17,069 bases of DNA. It comes from Clostridia bacterium. GTDB taxonomy: Bacteria; Bacillota; Clostridia; Oscillospirales; Acutalibacteraceae. Shown piece by piece: positions 1 to 6,905 of the stretch (within the stretch, counting starts at the first letter, position 1; every line of letters begins with the position of its first letter). Both the position numbers and the translations under genes were made by a program. Under the pieces are notes generated by a model that was not told the origin of the DNA, ran no database searches, and saw only the letters and a list, made by a program, of their open reading frames with translations. The stretch covers positions 1-17,069 of the forward strand of contig CAAEVU010000148.1 of NCBI GenBank assembly GCA_900759575.1, written 5' to 3'.

Positions 1-1038
1 AAGTTCCGCTGCGGGGGTGTCCTCCTCCTGGGAGTAAGCAAAGCAGCCCAGACGCTCAAACCGCACGTCCTTCACGAATTCCGCCAGCTCGGTGAAATCT
101 TCCTCCGTCTCCCCGGGGAATCCGGTGATCAGCGTAGTGCGCAGGACCACTCCCGGCACCTTCTCCCGGATCTTTTTCATCAGGGCGGTGAGGCTCTGCC
201 GATCTCCCCGGCGGTTCATGGCCTTCAAGATCCGGCCGGAAGCGTGCTGCAAGGGCAGGTCGATGTAGGGCACGATCTTCTCCTCCCGGGCCATCAGCTC
301 CAACAGCTCGTCGGTGATGGAATCGGGATAGCAGTACAGCACCCGCAGCCAGTGCAGGCCGTCAATCTTGCACAGCCGCTCCATCAGGGCCGCCAGGGAG
401 TATTTTCCATACAGGTCAATGCCGTACCGGCTGGTGTCCTGGGCAATGAGGATCAGCTCCTTGGCCCCGTTTTTCACCAGATCCCGGCATTCTTCCTCAA
501 TGCTCTCCATGGTCCGGCTGCGGTAGCCGCCCCGGATCAGGGGGATGGCACAATAGGAGCACCGGTTGTCGCAGCCCTCGGCGATCTTCACATAGGCAAA
601 GTAGCTGGGAGTGGTCAGTTCCCGCTGGCCGCACAGGGGCATTTTGCTCTTTTCCGGGAAGGATTCCACAAAGGAGTCCTCTTCCATCATCTTTTTCAGG
701 TTCTGGGCAATGTCCCCGTTGGCGCCGATGCCCAGTACCGCGTCCAGTTCGGGAAGCTCTTTGTGCATCTCCTGCTGATAGCGTTCCGCCAAACAGCCGG
801 TGACCACCAGTTTTTTGATCTTCCCCTCTTTTTTCAGCTGGGCCAGTTCCAGGATCTCCTCAATGGATTCCTTTTTGGCGCTTTCGATAAAGCCGCAAGT
901 GTTTACAATGGCGATGTCCGCCATGGCGGCGTCGTCCACCGTTTCAAATCCGGCGTTTTTCAGGGAAGCCATGAGCACTTCCCCATCCACCTGGTTTTTG
1001 GCGCAGCCTAAGCTGACCATTCCCACCTTGATTGCCAT
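1..1038 (-). CDS. rimO: Ribosomal protein S12 methylthiotransferase RimO (3' end missing)
   Basis: Radical-SAM enzyme that adds a methylthio group to the conserved aspartate of ribosomal protein S12, in the cytoplasm. The first 346 codons are present and the frame runs off the left edge; the family is about 440 residues, so the last ~95 (end of the radical-SAM core and the TRAM domain) are missing. The N-terminal methylthiotransferase domain starts VGMVSLGCAKNQVD and carries the three auxiliary-cluster cysteines C12, C48 (NTCGF) and C82 (TGCLAE). The radical-SAM motif CDNRCSYC gives C156, C160 and C163, followed by PLIRGGYRSR. Further on lie LRVLYCYPDSI and PYIDLPLQHASG, which are typical of RimO rather than MiaB. 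The ATG at 1038 is preceded by AGGAGG about 10 nt upstream. It lies 16 nt downstream of the Nudix gene, so the two are probably co-transcribed. Confidence 0.95.
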   Translation of the reverse strand, partial: MAIKVGMVSLGCAKNQVDGEVLMASLKNAGFETVDDAAMADIAIVNTCGFIESAKKESIEEILELAQLKKEGKIKKLVVTGCLAERYQQEMHKELPELDAVLGIGANGDIAQNLKKMMEEDSFVESFPEKSKMPLCGQRELTTPSYFAYVKIAEGCDNRCSYCAIPLIRGGYRSRTMESIEEECRDLVKNGAKELILIAQDTSRYGIDLYGKYSLAALMERLCKIDGLHWLRVLYCYPDSITDELLELMAREEKIVPYIDLPLQHASGRILKAMNRRGDRQSLTALMKKIREKVPGVVLRTTLITGFPGETEEDFTELAEFVKDVRFERLGCFAYSQEEDTPAAEL

Positions 1039-1054
1039 CCGTTTTCGTTCCTCC

Positions 1055-1588
1055 TTATGAAAACTGCCGCTGGCCCTGGAGATATTCTTCCAGCCTGCGG
1101 TATAGCTCTTGTTTGTATTCTTCCCGCCATGCAGGGCAAAGCATGCCTTCCGTGCCTGCTACGGCCTCCCACTCTTTCCGGGATTCCCACCGGGCGGCGT
1201 CGGTTTCTTCCTCCTGGAACCGGATCTCCTCGATGGGTACATCCCGGGTCAGGGCGAAAATGTCGAAATGGCAGTCCATCCGGCAATCTTCCCGCAAAAG
1301 CAGGGTGAATTCTTCCGGAGCCGCCACCAGGCCCGTCTCTTCCCGGAGTTCCCGGCAAATAGCCTGCAAAGGCGTTTCTCCCGCCTTCACCGCGCCCCCG
1401 GTGTTTTCCCACCAGCCGGGGCAGGCGGCTTTCACCTTGGCCCGCCGGGTGAGAAGCACTTCCCCGCGGCTATTTAAAATGACCACGATCACCGCCAAAT
1501 GATAGGTGCCCTCCGGCAGAGGCACGCCCCGGGGATGGGTGCGGCCCAAAGGGCGGCGGTTTTCATCGTATAGATCCCACAGTTCCAT
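1055..1588 (-). CDS. Nudix hydrolase, IDI-like subgroup
   Basis: A 177-residue cytoplasmic Nudix hydrolase that should cleave a nucleoside-diphosphate-linked or other pyrophosphate substrate with Mg2+. The Nudix box G-x5-E-x7-RE-L-x-EE-x-G-L is complete at residues 65-87 (G65, E71, R79 E80, E83 E84, G86). The N-terminus (ELWDLYDENRRPLGRTHPRG) and the WWENTGGAVKAGE stretch resemble the isopentenyl-diphosphate-isomerase-like Nudix proteins often annotated as generic hydrolases. Real IDI activity is not implied, and the substrate cannot be read from sequence. The ATG at 1588 has a modest AAGGAC site about 8 nt upstream. It lies immediately before rimO in the same direction. A hairpin and a weak promoter candidate upstream suggest that the Nudix-rimO pair starts its own transcript. 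Confidence 0.9.
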   Translation of the reverse strand: MELWDLYDENRRPLGRTHPRGVPLPEGTYHLAVIVVILNSRGEVLLTRRAKVKAACPGWWENTGGAVKAGETPLQAICRELREETGLVAAPEEFTLLLREDCRMDCHFDIFALTRDVPIEEIRFQEEETDAARWESRKEWEAVAGTEGMLCPAWREEYKQELYRRLEEYLQGQRQFS

Positions 1589-1719
1589 GATAACAGTCCT
1601 TGTAAAAAAGTAAAATCAGGTCACAGGGTAAAAGTTTGAAAAAGGTCTGCATTGCCGCTTTGGTGAGTGGGGCGGGCAAGAAATTCCAACTCTTTTACAT
1701 CCCGTTTCCATTACCCCTA

Positions 1720-1748
1720 ATTAAACCATAAAACACGGAAAACCGCAA
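1720..1748 (-). promoter_or_regulatory. Weak sigma-A-like promoter candidate for Nudix-rimO
   Basis: Read on the minus strand, TTGCGG (1748-1743) and TTTAAT (1725-1720) are separated by exactly 17 nt. Both hexamers are imperfect. The -35 box sits inside the terminator-like hairpin described at 1722-1758, so it may be fortuitous. It would give a leader of roughly 125 nt before the Nudix start. Confidence 0.3.
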
Positions 1749-1758
1749 GCGGTTTCCC
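1722..1758 (-). terminator. Putative intrinsic terminator after DUF3842 gene
   Basis: On the minus strand a stem GGAAACCG / CGGTTTTCC with a CTTG loop (plus-strand 1737-1757) is followed by a U-rich tail GTGTTTTATGG. It lies about 80 nt past the stop of the DUF3842 gene. The tail is interrupted, so termination may be partial and some read-through into Nudix-rimO is possible. Confidence 0.45.
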
Positions 1759-1839
1759 GTTTGCGGCTTTCCTATGCCACTCCTTTTTCCCTATTTAGAC
1801 GATCCAAAAAGGAGTTTGTTACAGTATTTGGAAAATATT

Positions 1840-2271
1840 TTAGGTATCATTCTCCTGACGGAGCAGGTCCCCGGCGGCCTGGACCGCCAGCCGGACATAT
1901 TCCCCCAAGGGGAGCTGGTTGACCCCAACCACGGTGACCGAGCAGCGGTTTACCGGGATAAGCAGCTTTTTGGCGGGGCTTTCGGAAACCGCCGCAGCCA
2001 TGGCGGGGGTGATCTCCCCCAGCAGGGCGTTGGCGGTGAGGATGCCCATGGGCCCTGCAATGATGTCCGCGGTGCGGGCGTTGACCACCACCGGGTTTTC
2101 CCCGGTAGCGCCGGCGTCCGCCCCGGCTTTCAGCATGGCGGTGGTGGCGGCGGAATTGGCCCCCACGGCAATGATCTCCGCGGGCAGGGCTGCCGCCTTG
2201 CATTGGGCCACCAAAGCGGCGCCCATCCGGCCTCCCTGGCCGTCAATGACCAGAATTCGTTTTTGCTTCAT
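1840..2271 (-). CDS. DUF3842 family protein
   Basis: A 143-residue protein of unknown function matching what I recall of DUF3842 (small clostridial proteins). It begins KRILVIDGQGGRMG, a beta-strand followed by a GxGGxxG-type loop suggestive of a Rossmann-like nucleotide-binding fold. Later segments are GANSAATTAMLKAGAD, GENPVVVNARTADIIAGP and IPVNRCSVTVVGV, all family-like. The open frame extends further upstream, but the ATG at 2271 is chosen because the conserved domain starts there and AAGGAAGG lies about 11 nt upstream; the longer version would overlap the upstream gene. It follows the sigma-like/GerMN gene after 31 nt and is the last gene of the three-gene cluster. No signal peptide or membrane segment is seen. 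Confidence 0.85.
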   Translation of the reverse strand: MKQKRILVIDGQGGRMGAALVAQCKAAALPAEIIAVGANSAATTAMLKAGADAGATGENPVVVNARTADIIAGPMGILTANALLGEITPAMAAAVSESPAKKLLIPVNRCSVTVVGVNQLPLGEYVRLAVQAAGDLLRQENDT

Positions 2272-2302
2272 AAGTATCGATGCCTTCCTTTTTGCACAAC
2301 AA

Positions 2303-3523
2303 TTACTCCCGATAATCCGTTTCCACGGTGCGGGTGACGGTGGGCTCCTGACCCACAAATTCCTGGGCGGTGTGTCCGTCCACGGTCAGCTCCTCCCCAT
2401 TGCAGCGGATGGACAGGGTGGCCAAATCTCCGGCGTTTTCCGTGTAGCCCGCAAAGGTGGCCGCCATGGCCCGGAGCATCTGGACCCCTTCCTCTCCGGA
2501 GAGGGACAGCGCCTGGTTGGAAAGCTCTACCGTGAGATTGACTCCCACCCCATATGTACTGGTGCTGCTGTCCGCGGCAGACTGGGTGTCACTGTTTTCC
2601 AGACGGGAGGAAAGCAGCGTGGTGCCCGACGGGGCCCCTCCCAAGTACACCATCTGCCGGAGGATGTCCTCCAGGTCGCCGGGGGTGTTGTGGACCACGT
2701 ATTCCGCAAATCCTCCCTCTTCCGGCACATACACGGACACATCTCCCACCCATTGGGAATCCACGGAGGAACTTTCTTGGTCTTGGTCCGTGGGAATTTG
2801 CACCTGGCCGTAGGGAGAGCTGCCGAACCAGCCGTATTCCACCCCGGCATAGGCCAGCACCGCAATGGCGATGACACACACAGCCAGGTAGGGCATGAGG
2901 GTGTCCATGACCCGCCGGGTGCGGCGGAACCGCTGGCGGGTGGCAAAGCCTTTTTGACGCTGCTGGGAGAGGAATTCCTCCCAGACTTTTTCCAAATTTT
3001 CCTCCCCGGGGGCAATGGTCTCCAGATTGGCCCGGGCCTGGCCCTGGGTGATGCCCGCTTTTTTCAGAGCGGCCGCCGCCAGGTGGTTACACCGGGCAGG
3101 GGACGTGCCCATGACCCGGGCGGAGTCTTCCGGGGAAAGCCCCAAACGCTCCTGGCAGAACAGAGCGGTGCGGGGAGTGATCCGCAGCCGGAGAATCTTC
3201 CGCAAAGGGTCTGTCATGGAAAAGGGCAGCACCGTCCGAGGGCCTTCGTCCTGGGATTCCCCTTTTTTCCGTTTCACCCGTTTGGGACGGCGGAGAGAGG
3301 CGTCCACACAGTTTAAATGCCCCACCCGCAGGAATCCTTCCCGTCCGCTGACGGCCAGCTTCCACAGTTTGGGGCTGGCGGCCATGTCGCACAGGGCGGA
3401 GACCATCAGGTCCAGGGCGTAAACGGGGCGGCCCCCCTGTAAGTAACAAAGGGCGAACAAGTCCGCCCCGAATTGGTCATAAAGCTCTTTGAGCTGGTTA
3501 AGATCCGGTGAGAAAGAAGCCAC
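2303..3523 (-). CDS. Membrane-anchored sigma-like protein with extracytoplasmic GerMN-like domain
   Basis: About 406 residues; residue numbers here count from the alternative GTG at 3532, so subtract 3. Residues ~11-82 (LKELYDQFGADLFALCYLQG...ALDLMVSAL) resemble sigma-70 region 2 of ECF factors. A basic linker (RRPKRVKRKKG) follows. Residues ~105-165 (LSPEDSARVMGTSP...AALKKAGI) resemble the region 4 helix-turn-helix. RFRRTRR then precedes one membrane helix at ~211-232, which predicts N-in/C-out topology. Residues ~277-385, with LEDILRQMVYLGGAPSGTTLL, VNLTVELSNQALSLSGEEG and IRCNGEEL, fit the GerMN pattern of spore germination/sporulation proteins. Key region 2 residues look degenerate, so transcription-initiating activity is doubtful. 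It is coupled to the upstream YihY gene. An alternative reading is a GerMN membrane protein with a decayed sigma-like N-terminus. Role unknown. Confidence 0.75.
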   Translation of the reverse strand: MASFSPDLNQLKELYDQFGADLFALCYLQGGRPVYALDLMVSALCDMAASPKLWKLAVSGREGFLRVGHLNCVDASLRRPKRVKRKKGESQDEGPRTVLPFSMTDPLRKILRLRITPRTALFCQERLGLSPEDSARVMGTSPARCNHLAAAALKKAGITQGQARANLETIAPGEENLEKVWEEFLSQQRQKGFATRQRFRRTRRVMDTLMPYLAVCVIAIAVLAYAGVEYGWFGSSPYGQVQIPTDQDQESSSVDSQWVGDVSVYVPEEGGFAEYVVHNTPGDLEDILRQMVYLGGAPSGTTLLSSRLENSDTQSAADSSTSTYGVGVNLTVELSNQALSLSGEEGVQMLRAMAATFAGYTENAGDLATLSIRCNGEELTVDGHTAQEFVGQEPTVTRTVETDYRE

Positions 3524-3528
3524 AAGGC

Positions 3529-4434
3529 TCACTCCTTTTTAGAGGATTTCTGGGACCGTTTTTCCATACGTTCCCGCTGTTTGCGCTGGCGGTGTTTTTT
3601 CCCCTTTTTCCGCAGGTTGTGCAGGTCCATGCCAATGCCGCTGGTTTCCAGCCACATGCTCACCTCTGCCCCCAGGAACATGATGTACATGCAGGAGAAC
3701 AGCCAGAACATGAGGATGACCAAGGTGGCCAGACTGCCGTAGATGGAGAAATCGGAGAAGTTTTCCACAAAAATGGAGAAGAAATAGGAAAACAACACCC
3801 AGCCCGCAGCACTGAAGGCCGCCCCCGCCAGATTGTGCAGGAATTTTACCCGGCGGCGGGGCACACCGCTGTAAAGCAGGGTGAAAAACAGAAACAGCAT
3901 GATAAACCCTGCCAGGGATTTGAATTTGATCAGGATGGTGGCGATAAACGTGGAGGAACGCTCCAGCAAAAAATGATAAATGGTGGTGCCGAACACCAAC
4001 AGCGCCGCCGCCACGATCAGCACTGCGGCAAATACGAATACATATAATACGGCCACTGCCCGCAGGTGGAAGAAACCACGGGTCTCTTTCACTTCGAAGA
4101 TCTGGTCCAGCCCCTTGATGACGGCCAGCATGCCCATGGAGGAGGACCATATGGCGGCAATCACCGCCACGGGCAGCACCCCGCTGGAATGGATGGGGTC
4201 GGGCAGCAGGTTATACAAATAGAAAGCCACGCTGTCCGGGAAGATGCTCAAGGCCGCTTCGATCAGGGTGACCCCATCGGAAAAGTGGATCTGCTGCATC
4301 AGCGTGAGAAGAAACGCCACAAAGGGCAGGAAAGAGATCAGCAGAAAAAAAGCCCCATGGGCTGCGGTAGAATCCAACCGGTCCTGATCCACACGGTGTA
4401 AAAACCAGCCCAGATGCTTTTTCAAAAGCTTCAC
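3529..4434 (-). CDS. YihY/BrkB family inner-membrane protein
   Basis: A 301-residue integral membrane protein of the YihY/virulence-factor-BrkB family (once labelled ribonuclease BN, a name that belongs to another protein). Around six hydrophobic segments are visible, starting near HGAFFLLISFLPFVAFLLTL. The family signature YGSLATLVILMFWLFSCMYI followed by FLGAEVS is near residues 235-265. The C-terminal ~35 residues are a strongly basic, probably cytoplasmic tail rich in K, R and Q. Function is not established for the family; transport or envelope roles have been proposed. The start is GTG at 4434 with AGGAGG six nt upstream. It is the first gene of a cluster with the sigma-like/GerMN and DUF3842 genes. 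Confidence 0.9.
   Translation of the reverse strand: MKLLKKHLGWFLHRVDQDRLDSTAAHGAFFLLISFLPFVAFLLTLMQQIHFSDGVTLIEAALSIFPDSVAFYLYNLLPDPIHSSGVLPVAVIAAIWSSSMGMLAVIKGLDQIFEVKETRGFFHLRAVAVLYVFVFAAVLIVAAALLVFGTTIYHFLLERSSTFIATILIKFKSLAGFIMLFLFFTLLYSGVPRRRVKFLHNLAGAAFSAAGWVLFSYFFSIFVENFSDFSIYGSLATLVILMFWLFSCMYIMFLGAEVSMWLETSGIGMDLHNLRKKGKKHRQRKQRERMEKRSQKSSKKE
3532..3537 (-). promoter_or_regulatory. Ribosome binding site deciding the start of the sigma-like/GerMN gene
   Basis: On the minus strand AAGGAG is followed directly by GTGAGCCTT and then GTG. The first GTG (3532-3530) overlaps the last base of the site itself, so it cannot be used with it. The second GTG (3523-3521) is 8 nt downstream, the ideal distance. 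The spacer contains the TGA stop of the YihY gene, implying translational coupling. Confidence 0.7.
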
Positions 4435-4808
4435 GGTCTCCCTCCTCTCTTGCCGATACTAATAATAAAGACAGGGAAATGAAAGGAACGGCTTTTACTT
4501 ATCTTACCACAAACAGGTGGTTTTTACTAGGGCAAGGGAAAAAGGATTTTTCTTTTGCGGGGGTAGAAAAAAGGAAATTCGCAAAAAAAAGAAGGAAAAA
4601 TTGCAAAAACAGGATGTAAAGACGAGTGTCCTTGTGCCGTGGATTTGTGAAAAACGCTTTAAGAAATGCAGGGAAAACCTGGGAGGCACCAGTAAAAATG
4701 GTTACAAAACTGAGACATTTTCCGGGAAAAACCTAAGGAGAACCTGGGAAATAGGCAGAAATACCAAAAAGCCGGAAACAGAAAATTTGAATTTTTCTCA
4801 AATGACAG
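4435..4808. other. AT-rich divergent intergenic region, no gene seen
   Basis: No credible coding region. The only plus-strand open frame (4517-4861) has no ribosome binding site and covers the downstream promoter. Several A-runs on the plus strand (4567-4572, 4583-4590, 4596-4600, 4605-4609) suggest bent DNA. A small hairpin ACCAC/GTGGT at 4506-4521 is followed by T's. AACCTGGGA occurs twice (4676-4684 and 4741-4749). The YihY cluster promoter should lie here on the minus strand, but I could not identify a convincing one. Confidence 0.6.
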
Positions 4809-4837
4809 TTGCAAAATTCGGAGAATGGGCGTATAAT
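4809..4837 (+). promoter_or_regulatory. Sigma-A promoter of the opp operon
   Basis: TTGCAA (4809-4814), a 17-nt spacer and a perfect TATAAT (4832-4837). Transcription should start near 4844, giving a leader of about 79 nt before the binding-protein ATG. Confidence 0.85.
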
Positions 4838-4844
4838 TACCACA

Positions 4845-4889
4845 TTGTGAGTCGATGGTGACCCAAAGGAGGCCATAACCGACTCACAA
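4845..4889 (+). promoter_or_regulatory. 5' leader inverted repeat / stem-loop
   Basis: TTGTGAGTCG (4845-4854) and its exact reverse complement CGACTCACAA (4880-4889) flank 25 nt. Inside, ATGG (4855-4858) can also pair with CCAT (4873-4876). The left arm begins at the predicted transcription start, so the repeat could be an mRNA 5' stem-loop (stabiliser or translation control) or a DNA operator. The loop contains AAAGGAGG (4865-4872) and a seven-codon ORF (see findings). Confidence 0.65.
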
Positions 4890-4922
4890 AATTTTATACT
4901 CTGAAAATCAGGGGGAATTAGA

Positions 4923-6653
4923 ATGAAGCTCAGAAAGATCCTGGCTGCTGTCCTGGCTGCGGCTCTGCTGTGCACCTCGTTTGCCGCATGCGGCAATACG
5001 TCCGGCACCAGCAGCACTGCCAGCGGGACCTCCAGCACAACCAGCGAAGCAAGCACTGCTGACGATTCCAGCAGTGGAGCCGAGGCCGAGACTACCGGCA
5101 CTTCCGGTGGCACGCTGAATATGCGCAGCACCATGGAGCCCACCAGCTTGAACAGCTTGCTGGCTACTTACGCTTACGACTTTACTCCCATGCAGGCCAT
5201 GATCGAGTGCCTGTATCGGGACGATGAAAACGATGTTCCCCAGCCGGCTGCTGCCGAATCTGTGGACATCTCCGATGACAAGCTGGTTTATACCTTCCAT
5301 CTCCGTCAGGGCGCTACTTGGTCCAACGGTGATCCCGTGGTTGCCACCGACTTTGAGTTTGCTTGGCAGCAGGCCCTGAATCCCGAGGTCGCTTCCAGCT
5401 ACGCTTACATGCTGTTCTTCATTCACAATGCTGAGGCTTATTTGGAAGGCACCTGTGAGTGGAGTGACGTTGGCGTGAAGGTCATCGACGAGTACACCTT
5501 GGAAGTGACTCTGGACGATCCCCTGCCCTACGCTACTGACCTGTTCGCGTTCCCCACTCTGGCTCCTATCAACCAGAAGTTCTATGAGGAAGTTGGCGCC
5601 GACAAGTATGCTACCGATCCTGAGTACTTCTGCGTCAACGGCATGTATGAGATGACCAGCTGGAACCACAACAGCGAAATCGTCTTTGAGAAGCGCGCCG
5701 ATTATTGGAACGCTGCTAAAGTTGGTCCCGACAAGATCGTGTACAAGATCATCACCGACGATCAGGCTGGCTTGAACTCCTACCTGTCCGGCGAAATCGA
5801 TTACACCGACCTGAACAGCGGCGAGACTGTGTTGCAGACTGAAAACGCCGGCTTCGAAGTTGGTGTTAAGCCCGCACGTTCCACCTACTATGCTTATGTG
5901 AACACTCAGAATGAGTTCCTGTCCAACGTGAACCTGCGCAAGGCTCTGTCTCTGGCATTCGACAAGCAGGCTCTGATCGACTCCATCTTTAAGAACGACA
6001 ACCTGCCCGCAACCAGCTTGACTCCTCCCGCCATCATGGGCGCCAACGAGAGCTCCTTCCAGGAGGCTCTGTACGATGAAGTGGGCGAGCTGTGGCCCGC
6101 AAACGGCGATGTGGAGAAGGCTAAGGAATATCTGAACACCGCTTTGGAAGAACTGGGCTGCTCCGCCAGCGACATCGTGTTGTCCATCGACTGCGCTGAC
6201 TCCAGCCTGTCCCAGAGCTACGCCGCTTTCCTGCAGGAGCAGTGGCGTGTGAACCTGGGTCTGGAGAACATCACCATCAATCCCATGCAGACCAAGCAGG
6301 TTTCCGCAAACCGTAACTCCGGCGACTATTGCCTGTCTCTGGCTGGTTGGTCTCCCGACTACAACGACCCCATGACCTTCATGGATCTGTGGGTCACCGG
6401 TGGCGGCAACAACCAGACCTTCTGGGGCAACGAGGAATATGACTCCTTGATCGAGCAGGCTACTGCTGAGCCCGATGAGAACGCCCGTCAGGAACTGCTG
6501 ATCAAAGCCGAGCAGATTCTGGCCGACGAGTGCCCCATCCTTCTGACCTATTGGCAGTGCCAGAACTACTCTTACAACACTGACAAGATCGTGGACGGCG
6601 CTATCATCACCGCCAACCAGACTACCTTCTACTATGCTACTCTGGCCGAGTAA
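4923..6653 (+). CDS. oppA: Oligopeptide-type ABC transporter substrate-binding lipoprotein (SBP family 5)
   Basis: A 576-residue extracellular lipoprotein that captures substrate and delivers it to the permease encoded next door. The signal peptide MKLRKILAAVLAAALLCTSF ends in lipobox FAAC with lipid-anchored C23. A Ser/Thr/Gly-rich linker of about 40 residues follows, then the SBP_bac_5 fold. This includes YTFHLRQGATWSNGDPVVATDFEFAWQQAL, the family signature, and a C-terminal LAGWSPDYNDPMTFMDLW stretch typical of OppA/DppA proteins. ATG 4923 has AGGGGGA upstream. The gene has its own strong promoter and is followed by GC-rich stem-loops before oppB. It is rich in GCT, CGT and ACT codons compared with neighbours outside the operon, consistent with high expression. 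Substrate is uncertain: peptides are most likely by family, but SBP family 5 also includes nickel, haem and some oligosaccharide binders. Confidence 0.92.
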   Translation: MKLRKILAAVLAAALLCTSFAACGNTSGTSSTASGTSSTTSEASTADDSSSGAEAETTGTSGGTLNMRSTMEPTSLNSLLATYAYDFTPMQAMIECLYRDDENDVPQPAAAESVDISDDKLVYTFHLRQGATWSNGDPVVATDFEFAWQQALNPEVASSYAYMLFFIHNAEAYLEGTCEWSDVGVKVIDEYTLEVTLDDPLPYATDLFAFPTLAPINQKFYEEVGADKYATDPEYFCVNGMYEMTSWNHNSEIVFEKRADYWNAAKVGPDKIVYKIITDDQAGLNSYLSGEIDYTDLNSGETVLQTENAGFEVGVKPARSTYYAYVNTQNEFLSNVNLRKALSLAFDKQALIDSIFKNDNLPATSLTPPAIMGANESSFQEALYDEVGELWPANGDVEKAKEYLNTALEELGCSASDIVLSIDCADSSLSQSYAAFLQEQWRVNLGLENITINPMQTKQVSANRNSGDYCLSLAGWSPDYNDPMTFMDLWVTGGGNNQTFWGNEEYDSLIEQATAEPDENARQELLIKAEQILADECPILLTYWQCQNYSYNTDKIVDGAIITANQTTFYYATLAE

Positions 6654-6713
6654 TTTACTCGCTGCCTAAAATGGCACAATACGTTTGAAAAGTCTTTACC
6701 GCACATAAAAGCA

Positions 6714-6739
6714 GGCGAGGGCGCTCCGGTGTCCTCGCC
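6714..6739 (+). other. Intercistronic hairpin
   Basis: GGCGAGG (6714-6720) and CCTCGCC (6733-6739) form a 7-bp stem around a 12-nt loop, about 60 nt after the oppA stop. The downstream GTGTTTTAAAG gives only a short U stretch, so it is a weak terminator or an mRNA-end stabiliser. A second small stem, CCCGG/CCGGG around GCAA (6763-6776), follows. Confidence 0.5.
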
Positions 6740-6805
6740 GCGCGGTGTTTTAAAGAGCCTTTCCCGGGCAACCGGGAGGGAATGGGGAAATCAGCTCCTT
6801 TCCCA

Positions 6806-6846
6806 GCATGCGGGGGGCCCAGTTGGGGCCCCAGGCATGCCCTTTT
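6806..6846 (+). terminator. Strong GC-rich stem-loop, probable partial terminator/stabiliser between oppA and oppB
   Basis: GCATGC at 6806-6811 and 6835-6840 pair as the outer stem, and GGGGCCC (6814-6820) with GGGCCCC (6826-6832) as the inner stem. TTTT follows two bases later. The geometry is that of an intrinsic terminator with a short U-tract. Because oppB has no visible promoter of its own, partial read-through is the likely design, leaving more binding protein than permease. Confidence 0.6.
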
Positions 6847-6905
6847 GCTGAGAGAGAAACAGAATAAGAATATGTACAAAATTTGGAAAGGAGGAAACTT
6901 GCAGC

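Noticed and set aside
1919..3316. 465-codon plus-strand open frame
   Set aside because: Shadow of the DUF3842 and sigma-like/GerMN genes on the other strand; no ribosome binding site or recognisable domain.
4517..4861. 114-codon plus-strand open frame upstream of oppA
   Set aside because: No ribosome binding site, Lys-rich translation of A-rich DNA, and it covers the TTGCAA-17-TATAAT promoter.
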